A stretch of 64,000 nt of DNA from Capitulum mitella (taxonomy: Eukaryota > Arthropoda > Thecostraca > Pollicipedomorpha > Pollicipedidae): positions 24,352,923-24,416,922 of the forward strand of contig CP099847.1 of NCBI GenBank assembly GCA_030062745.1. The letters run 5' to 3'. Below, piece by piece: positions 56,224-64,000 of this stretch. A model generated the notes under the pieces. That model saw only the letters and a program-made list of their open reading frames with translations, was not told the DNA's origin and did not search any database. The first letter of the stretch is position 1. Each line of letters opens with the position of its first letter. The position numbers were made by a program, and so were the translations under genes.

Positions 56224-59210
56224 AAAATCCCCATCAGCGAGAATTTCGCCGGCAAGTTCGCGCGAACGCAATTTAAAACGACCCTGCGAATCGCGAGCGA
56301 TCTTCTCCCCGGGCCGTCATCCCAGTTCTGCGTCACTTCCCCCGGAGAACGCGGTCCATCAAACACGAAGCGCCGCCGCCCGCTCCCGTTTCCGTCGGGC
56401 CGGGCAATTCGGCTAATGGCGCCGGGCGGCCCGGCCGGCCGCCGACGTCGTCCGTCGCTGCCGACGGAGACCGCGGACGCCAGAGGACAGCCCACGGACG
56501 GACCAGGGCTGACGGCGACGGCGGCTGGCGTCTTGACGAATCGGACTCATTGCCAGCGGCGCCGCCCGCGCCGCTGGGTAGATGCCTGTCTTGTGTCCAA
56601 TGTTTTTCGGAAACAGTTTCTCGGTACACACCAACGTGACCGTTTTTCTCAGTTCTCATCTCTGCTAAAATTACGGTACATGAGTATTGCCAATGACACA
56701 AAAATCTTACCTGTGCTCTGTGACCAAGCTTTCTCGTGGTGTGCGATGCAGAACAAACCGCAATTCGTAAATCATAGGCACGATATGTCACCGCTTCGTC
56801 ATGGCATGCCCCGCCCTTGTAAGCTAACCTAAAGCAAACAGAACCGACGCGCAGGTTCGCTTTCATCACCGCCAAACCACACCCCAAAAGTTCCGCAAAA
56901 TTTCCAGCTCGACCGCCACCGGGACCGCAGCCGCGCCGCGGCCGCCGGCCCGTCACGGCCGGCCTGATTCACGGCGACTGCGTGACGCGCGGCCCGTCAC
57001 GCCGACCGCCGGCCGTCACCGGGAGTCGACGCCGCTAAATCACGGCGGCCGTCCGCGCCGCGCCTCATGGGCCGTGCCCGGCGGCGTTCCGGGAAGCGGC
57101 CAGGCGCGCGCTGCCCACTGGCGACCGCACCGTGGCGACGCGAACCGGCCGCTCGTTTGCCGTCCAGGCGGCCCGCCTGACGGCCGGCGGCGCTATTTCG
57201 GCCCGCGCTCTCATGGCGTCGAGGAGACTCCGGCGAGACGGCCCCGTGCGGACGAGACGCTCCCACTCGAGCGGCGATGAGCTCCGAGGGTCTTCAGCGT
57301 CCGCGGGACCGAGTAATGCCGGCGTGCTGTGCCAAGACGGCCGCCGTTATGTAAGCAGAACGAGTAGGAGCCCGCTGTCGGTCCGAGCATAAAATCTACG
57401 TGGTCCTCCTTTGGATTTATCGTCGTCTTTCTACCAGCATGCCAGGGCGATTACCGGACGTCCAACGGATATGGACGCATCAGTCATTCGTGGTCTCTTA
57501 TAAGAGTTTCTACGTATTGCATTAGCCCCAGATCATCTCCAGTTCCCCGTAAGGATTTCGGATCCCTGCGCGGGCATTATGTATTCTCCAAGGTCGTCAG
57601 CATCGCCAAACATGAACAGTTCCACTTATGATTTGATGATCCCTGTACAAGCACTACGCGTCACCATGTTGTGCGTGGGACGGGTGCCTCTGAACTTTTT
57701 ATGCGGAAAACAGTATCTTCCCAGCCATGACAGGAAATTCGTTGCATACCATGTGAGTATTGGGGCCGTATGCAATTCTGTTCAAATTGGCGAAAAATTT
57801 CCGAAACCAGCGATAATGCTGCATTGCCGAGGAGGTTAGTTTATTTGCGTTTCTGCCTGCCATCCCCCAGCTGAACATCACTTCCCTTACTACCTCTTCA
57901 GATGAAGACGAACACGGAAATTAGCCCGAACACCCGCGACCGGCGCCGCCTCGCCGTCGACGTGGAAATACGGCCGGTCTCGCCAACTTATTTTGACGTG
58001 CGTCCCGCCGGCAAATTGCAGGCGTGCAGAGCGGAGACGAGACGGCAGAGTGCACTCACCACCCCCCATCTGTTTACCAGCCCGATCGAAGCCGTCCGGC
58101 CTCGGGCGAACGGCAGCAGCGCTCGGCAATAGTCGCCGGCTAAACGCTGTTATGATGGCCCGCCGACGCCGGCGACTCCCGTCGGCCGGATCTGAGGCGC
58201 CGCTCGTCCGGCCGTCGGCGCGGCGGCGGCGTCGGCGTGTAATGGCGCGTCCGACGGGCGGCCGCGCCGCAGAAGTTGCGTAAAGTGCGGCGGCCGTCCG
58301 CCGGCGGGCCGGGGGAATCATTCGACCGGCGGACGGGCGCGGCTGCCTCGGTCGGCCGCTGCCGAGCGCGGGGGCCGTCAGCGGCGCCGATACCGGCCCG
58401 GAACGGCGCCGGGAGATGGCCGGAGGCGGTGGCGCCCGCCCCGTAACGGCCGAGGGTCGTCTGCCGGGCGGCTCGTCCGAAATGGAGTACCGCCGCTGCT
58501 TCTCCGGCTATAGATGGGACGAGCGGGTTCCCGTTGCCCAGATACCGCGTTCAGAGACCGAATGGTGATTGGAAAGTGGGGCGCGAAAACTTTTGGGTGC
58601 TCATCGAGCTCCGATGCATCGGAGCTCTTTCCTCGCATATCGTTAACTGAGGGCTTAACACGCGTTCGTACCGCATTGGAGAATGGAAGACAGCGTTTGC
58701 TCGGATTTTCTCGCAGAGTGTAGAAGGGTTTTCTGCTTGGCGTGATAGTTTGACTAATGGCGACCTCGTTTGTGTCAAATTTCTCTCTTCTTCAGTACGT
58801 CTGTTTTCACAAGTTCTTCCCGATTTTTCCTTAATTCGTCATACACACAGAGCTTCCACTTTCAACACCTATATTCTTGACGTCAAACACTGACCACTCA
58901 CAGCACTAGCACTTCACTACATCACGAGCGTTACGTGGCCCACCACATGTTGAGTCGGTAGATACACCGAGAACTACTGAACGAAAACCGGTCCTGCTTA
59001 TATATATACTACCTACGAACGGAAATGATGAAAGGAGATGGTGCAGTTATGATATCATATACAACCAATCAGAAGGCGTTGTGCAATCCGAATATACTGG
59101 AAAGAGTAGGTTTGAACCAGTGAACCAACGTGAGAACGTACGAAATTCAGAGAACTGCCTGATGTAAGGCGGATACAAGAGTTCTGAAGTTTCCGCGGGT
59201 GTAAGCTATT

Positions 59211-61654
59211 TTAACCCGCCCCAGACTGGGGGGGGGCAGTTGACTGCCCCCCTGAGGTTTTTTCTGGGATTGCGAGAGAACGAACAAACACAGAGTCACG
59301 AAACTTTGTGTACCTTTTGCTTCATCATTTTTACACCTTGTTCCAAAATTTTGACCTCAGGTCAGGTCAGGTGCTTGACCTAGGCTAGGTCAAACAGACC
59401 TATGTCCAAAAACATTTAGCGCCCTGTAACTTTTTCGCAAAACAAGATATCACAATAATAATTTCAGGAATTCGTGATCTTGATAGATGCAACAAATCTG
59501 ATATCTCGGATTTTTCGGAATTTTCCGGGTCATTGAGCTAAGGTCAAGCCCATTTTTAACCCGTCCCCGACTGGGGGGGCAGTTGACTGCCCCCCCCTGA
59601 GGTTTTTCTGGGATTGCGGGAGAACCAACAGACAGAGTCACGAAACTTTGTGTACCTTTTGCTCTATCAATTTTACGTCTCGTGTCAAAATTTTGACCTC
59701 AGGTCAGGTCAGATGCCTGACCTAGGTCAGGTCAAACAGACCTATGTCAAAAAAAGTTTAGCGCCCTCTGATTTTTTTCGCAAAACAAGATATCTCAATA
59801 ATACTTTCAGGGATTAGTGATCGTGAGGGATGCAACAAATCTGCTATTTCGGATTTTTCGGAATTTTCCGGGTCATTGACCTAAGGTCAAGCCCATTTTG
59901 TAACACATGTCGCCGTTTTTTTCGGAAATTGACGGAATATTCCATAACGTTTTTAGTGTGGAGTGAAGCAGACATCTAGTTACCGTCATTGGGCAAAGTA
60001 TCAGTGACTTCCAGCCATTGACCTGAGGTCAGGTCACCAGTAACTGTAGTGGGCCAAAATGTACCACCGTGAAAATCGACGATGAATTACGCAGAATGGG
60101 TAGAAAGTAGCCGAACTAACTTGCACAGACGTAATTAATACCAGGAACCTCAAAAAGTTTGAAAAAGTAGCATATTTTGGAAATAAACAAGCTCTCGCGA
60201 ATAAAGCTCCGCCAACTTTGTAGATTGGCAACTAATCAATTTTTCCAAAATTTAAGCATGAGAAACCATCACAAGAACCACAAAGATCAATCAAATTTGC
60301 ATAGATCGTCTTTTTTCGCGAAAATAAAGGAACGCTAAAATTAGTTCCCGTCAATTTGGTACCGCATACGGCAGCGGCGCACAGTGACGGCTGACGGGAG
60401 AATGACGGTGTCTTTAACTCAACGTTTCGGCGTATATATTGAACAAATCTGAGGAAATTAGACGTGTATCGGCATCTGCGGACATTTACTGGTGCGCTGG
60501 TGCCTTTACCTATGTGTTATTAGTCACAGCCCTTGAGATTCAGGCCATTTCTCGGTCTCATGCAGTCGGCTATGAGAAAACATATATAAGGCGTAAATTG
60601 GCTTACATATTATCTAAAACTAAAAATGAGACCAGTTTCGAGCTCTACTCGTGACAGGCTTTCCAACGGTATGCTTATTTTTATCGTGCGACCAACCGTT
60701 CGTGAGTTAGAGGGGGGCAGTCAACTGCCCCCCCCCAGTCGCCGGTGTTCGGGACGGACCGACGGTCGTGCGCGGGTTAAGACATGTCGTCCTTTTTCGC
60801 AAATTGACGGAATATTTCATAACATTTTTAGTGTGGAGTCAAGCAGACATCTAGTTACCGTAATTGGGTAAAGTATCAATGACTTCCAGCCATTGACCTG
60901 AGGTCAAGTCACGAATAACTGTAGTGAGCCAAAATGTACCACCGTCAAAACCAGCGATGAATTACTCATAATGGGTAGAAATTGGCCGAACTGGCTTGCA
61001 CAGACCTAAGTAATACCAGGAACCTCAAAAAGTTTTAAAAAACCGCATATTTTGGGAATAAACAGGCTCTCGCGATTAAAGCTCCGCCAGTTGTGTAGAT
61101 TGGTAACTGATGCATTTTTCCAAAATTTAAGCATGGAAAATCATCACAAGAACCACTAAGATAAATACAGTTTATATGGATTGGCTTTTCTCGCGAAAAT
61201 AAACGAACGCTAAAATTAATTCCCGTCAATTTCCTACTGCATACGACTGCACCGCACGCCGACAGCGGGCGCGAAAATTGATGTGTCTTTAACTCAACGT
61301 TTCGGCGTATATATTGAACAAATTCGAGAAATTAGATTGTATCGGCATTTGCGGACCTTTACTTGTGCCCTGGTGCCTTCAACGATGCGTTATTAGTCAC
61401 AGCCCTTGAGATTCAGGCCGTTTCTCGGTCTCATGCAGTCGGTTGTGAGAAAACATATATAGGACGTAAATTACTTACACATTATCTAAAACTGAAACTG
61501 AGGCCACTTTCGAGCTCTACTTGTCACAGGCTTTCCGACGGTGTGCTTATTTTTATCGTGCGACCAACCGTTCGCGAGTGGAGGGGGGCGGCCAACTGCC
61601 CCCCCCCCCCAGTCGCGCATGATCGTAACTGACCGGCGGTCGTGCGCGGGTTAA
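59211..61654. mobile_element. TTAA-ended non-autonomous DNA transposon (piggyBac-like), internally duplicated A-A-B-B
   Basis: The left tip is TTAACCCGCCCC and the right tip, read inward, is TTAACCCGCGCAC; both sit on TTAA, the piggyBac target. Further in, each end has GACTGGGGGGGG with CAGTTGACTG, so the inverted termini are longer than the tips but differ by about 30 bases. Between them lie two copies of a ~345-base unit A (59211-59555, 59556-59903) and two of a ~875-base unit B (59904-60780, 60781-61654). Internal TTAA motifs mark the A1/A2 and B1/B2 joins. No transposase frame is present. B1 and B2 are alike but clearly diverged. Confidence 0.7.
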
Positions 61655-62434
61655 GATCAGAAAAAGAAAGTATCGTTTAACATGACGGATATGATTCACC
61701 TCGCGGCACTGCGGCACGATTGATATACTTGAGGCGTTAATGCGTTCTCAGATGTCTTTGTCTGATTCCCTTCGGTGTTGACTCTGGGAACTAGAATTGA
61801 AGGCATATGGTAGCCTTAGACCGGTTTCCAAACCAAATGCCTTTGAAGGGAAACCTCTAAGATTTGGAAAAATTTAGCAAACATTGAAATTTGAAGGTTT
61901 TCTGATACAGGAACTTTAAAGCCATGATGTGAACTTTAGCACACAGAGTACGTGCTCACGATAAAACGGGCGACATTCGCAGAACCTTGCGGCTTGTGAT
62001 AATGCTTATCGTCGTAAAAGCAATCAAACCTTGCAAAATTGCATCATGGGGTGCTCACATGTCATCCTTGCAAATGGCGTCTTCCTTCCATAAAAAAACT
62101 TCTCGATTTGCTACTGCTAAGGAAGAAGTACATTGGAATTTAGTTGTACAGTGGGGCATTTGGGAACAATTACAGCCGAGAAATATTGAAACGGAACCGA
62201 CTAACGAAAGAACCGTGCCGTTCTGTGCTCTGAAGGCCAACGGAAACTTTGAGATGGCCACCAATCTTATCTTGAGTAAGCCATCGTCGTGGCGTGTGCA
62301 AGGCATGCCAGCAGACGTAACCACGGACAACAAAATGCAATGACTGGGCCAACTAACCATTGTTTTTAAACAACTGCAGTACGATCCGTGCGCTGTCGGA
62401 GACACATCCTGAGGTGACCGCCCCGTGCCTGCAG

Positions 62435-62574
62435 GCGTTACTCGGTGCTGGAGAACGGCAGCCTGCTGGTGGTGGCCGCCGACGACGACGATCAGGGCTG
62501 GTACCACTGCCTGGGCCGGCGGGGCGGAGACGACCCGGCGCCGCAGCAGTACAGCGCGCGGCTTCAGCTGGCCT
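62435..62574 (+). CDS. PTK7: PTK7/off-track, exon 5 (second half of Ig domain 3)
   Basis: Reads RYSVLENGSLLVVAADDDDQ, GWYHCLGRRGGDD and QQYSARLQLA. Human PTK7 has ATVFANGSLLLTQVRPRNAG, IYRCIGQGQRG and LEATLHLA, so the DxGxYxC motif with the second Cys is in place. The acceptor is cgtgcctgcag. The first G completes a Gly codon from exon 4, and the exon leaves in phase 1 at GTGAGT. Frame intact. Confidence 0.93.
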
Positions 62575-63515
62575 GTGAGTCCCGTCTCCGCCACGCCGGC
62601 GTGTCGCCTCGCCGAGCTGCGACGGGAGGACCTGTTCAAGAGCGACTCCTCCGCTTCTTCTTCCTCGTTTCTTTTTTCTGCTTCTATTCGTCTTTTCCGT
62701 TTCTACGCTTCGGCCTCTAAGACGTCAGCTTCGACGCGTGTTTTCTCGACTCGGGGAGTGCCCACCGTTCTGCGGCGGGCGGGCTCCTCGTCGGGCCGCG
62801 TTCGGGGAAAAGTTGGGCACATCGATTCGGCCGCGTCCCGGTATAGACGGGCGCGGACAGTGGCGAACGGGCGGAGTTTCGCTCCCCGGCCGAAGGCCCG
62901 ATTTGGAGCTCGGCTGTCGCGAGCCTCGGCCTGCTCTTCTGCAGGCCGGCCGAGATGTTTACCGGCGTCGCGTGCGCGCCTTGGTCGGATCAGGCAGATC
63001 AGCGCTCAGCTCTCGGTGGGGTCGCACAGTAATCCATTGGCCAACTCATATGTCTTGTGTTGACCTGGAAAATCCTCCATTCTTGCGGCGGTAGAGCAGG
63101 GGATCGGTCATAGCTATGACAGACTAAGCTAATGAAAATCGCGATTATTATTTTTAATAATCTAACCGCTTGGGAGAAGTTGCCTGTCTCTGCTGAACGA
63201 CCATCGGCATAACGCACTGTCATTGGTGCGACGATATTCACCACTGTCGCGTGTGATTGTGTGTGTGTGACCAATCAAGGTCTTCACTGACTGCAGCTGT
63301 TAATATTTGCTACGAGACCGTTGACCTTCGTGACCACGCTGTCTGCCCTGTTGTGACAGTACTTTCCGAACTGTCGTGAGCTTTGATCTTCGCTGACCAT
63401 TGCCCTGTCGTGATGGCGACTGACCGCCTACCTATGTTGATCATGGCCTCCTCCGCCGTGACCGTAACCTCTGACCCACCGTGACCGTTGACCGGCGACC
63501 TGCCGTGACGGCCAG
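62575..63515 (+). other. PTK7 intron 5
   Basis: About 940 bases. The final 190 bases before exon 6 are a degenerate run of ccgtgacc and ttgacc words, leaving a poor polypyrimidine tract in front of the acceptor (gacggccag). Confidence 0.8.
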
Positions 63516-63688
63516 ACCTGGAGCCGCTGACGGACCGCTCCGTGGAGCCGGCGCCGTCCCTGCAGGGCGTGCACGTTGTGCCTGAGGGCAGGCCGTGCCG
63601 GTTGACCTGCCTGGCGCCGGAGGGGCTGCCGCCACCGACCGTCCGCTGGCAGGAGCCCGGAGGACGTGACGTCACCGACCGCAGCCAG
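63516..63688 (+). CDS. PTK7: PTK7/off-track, exon 6 (start of Ig domain 4)
   Basis: Reads LEPLTDRSVEPAPSLQGVHV, PEGRPCRLTCLAPEGLPPPT, VRWQEPGGRDVTDRSQ. Human PTK7 has EDMPLFEPRVFTAGSEERVTCLPPKGLPEPSVWWEHAG in this place, so the first Cys and core Trp are kept. It enters completing a Tyr codon (T plus AC) and leaves in phase 0 at GTGGGC. The second half of Ig4, the later Ig domains, the membrane segment and the pseudokinase domain lie beyond the window. Confidence 0.9.
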
Positions 63689-64000
63689 GTGGGCCGCCGG
63701 CCGCAGGCGCCCGGGGAGGGGGAGGTGGCATTTGCGTGGAGAAGTGTACGAGGCAAGCTTAGCGTTGTTGAGCTGGCTCGATCCGGTGTCTCAGCCGGTC
63801 GGAGAAACTTCCTTGTTATGAAATTTCTGATGGTTGGAAAGGTACGCTTGCCATCTTGGGATGCTCAGAATGCGTTTATAATGTCATGTTTACGTACTTG
63901 TTGCACTTGCCTGATATTTTTGTACATGTGTTTGCCGATTCATATTTTCATCTTTTCATATCTGCAAGACTAACGCAGCTGCATCGTTTTGCATCTTTCT
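63689..64000 (+). other. Start of PTK7 intron 6, cut by the window edge
   Basis: No exon was recognised in the last 312 bases. An open frame continues from exon 6 to about 63973 but loses all resemblance to Ig domains after the GTGGGC donor. Confidence 0.7.

Larger units (their letters stand above)
55950..62434 (+). other. PTK7 intron 4 (6.5 kb)
   Basis: Contains an 18-bp perfect hairpin (56180-56223) and a 2.4-kb TTAA-ended element (59211-61654), listed separately. The rest shows no gene. The part from 57400 on is more AT-rich than the first 1.4 kb. Confidence 0.8.

Noticed and set aside
58780-59200. AT-rich segment with tatatata and paired short repeats as a possible LTR
   Set aside because: No paired terminal repeat, primer-binding site or coding remnant was seen.

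Overview
The window looks like nuclear DNA from an arthropod. It carries two spliced animal genes whose best remembered relatives are DNA polymerase eta (POLH) and the Ig-domain pseudokinase PTK7, called off-track in insects. Most of the window is GC-rich with plentiful CpG, but two blocks (about 1-4240 and 5700-7090) are strongly CpG-poor. That mosaic pattern is typical of invertebrate genomes in which only some gene bodies are methylated. The species cannot be fixed from the sequence; a GC-rich crustacean such as a barnacle would fit.

Layout. 1-480 holds what looks like the end of an unrecognised minus-strand gene (one fairly clear exon). 480-4240 is CpG-poor and contains a degenerate inverted duplication and a tRNA-derived SINE head. 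4240-5700 is CpG-normal and lies between the two depleted blocks, as expected of a shared promoter for two divergent genes. 6095-16059 is POLH on the plus strand in eight coding exons. The last exon is huge: it carries a 35-copy 11-residue repeat, then a Rev1-binding-like FF motif, AT-hook-like motifs, a ubiquitin-binding UBM-like helix, the UBZ zinc finger and a terminal PIP-like motif. 16060-17400 is intergenic. 17401 to beyond the right edge is PTK7 on the plus strand. Six exons are visible (signal peptide, Ig1, Ig2, Ig3 in two parts, start of Ig4), split by introns of 10.9, 26.0, 0.87, 6.5 and 0.94 kb. The kinase-like half lies outside the window.

The most striking signal is that minisatellites in both genes cross exon edges and copy splice sites. 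PTK7 exon 3 has a 52-bp array that repeats its acceptor (six copies counting the real one) and a 40-bp array that repeats its donor (eleven copies). PTK7 exon 4 has its acceptor and first 17 coding bases duplicated 70 bp upstream. POLH exon 6 has its acceptor and first ~27 coding bases repeated seven times at 70-72 bp. A fifth array, 33 bp long, sits inside the last POLH exon and stays in frame.

The introns also hold several ordinary minisatellites, a 272-bp hAT-type MITE with an 8-bp target duplication, a 2.4-kb TTAA-ended (piggyBac-like) element arranged A-A-B-B, and an 18-bp perfect hairpin. Three coding exons, all GC-rich, each contain one apparent frame shift; assembly error is the simplest explanation. 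No LTR element, CRISPR array or intact tRNA gene was recognised.
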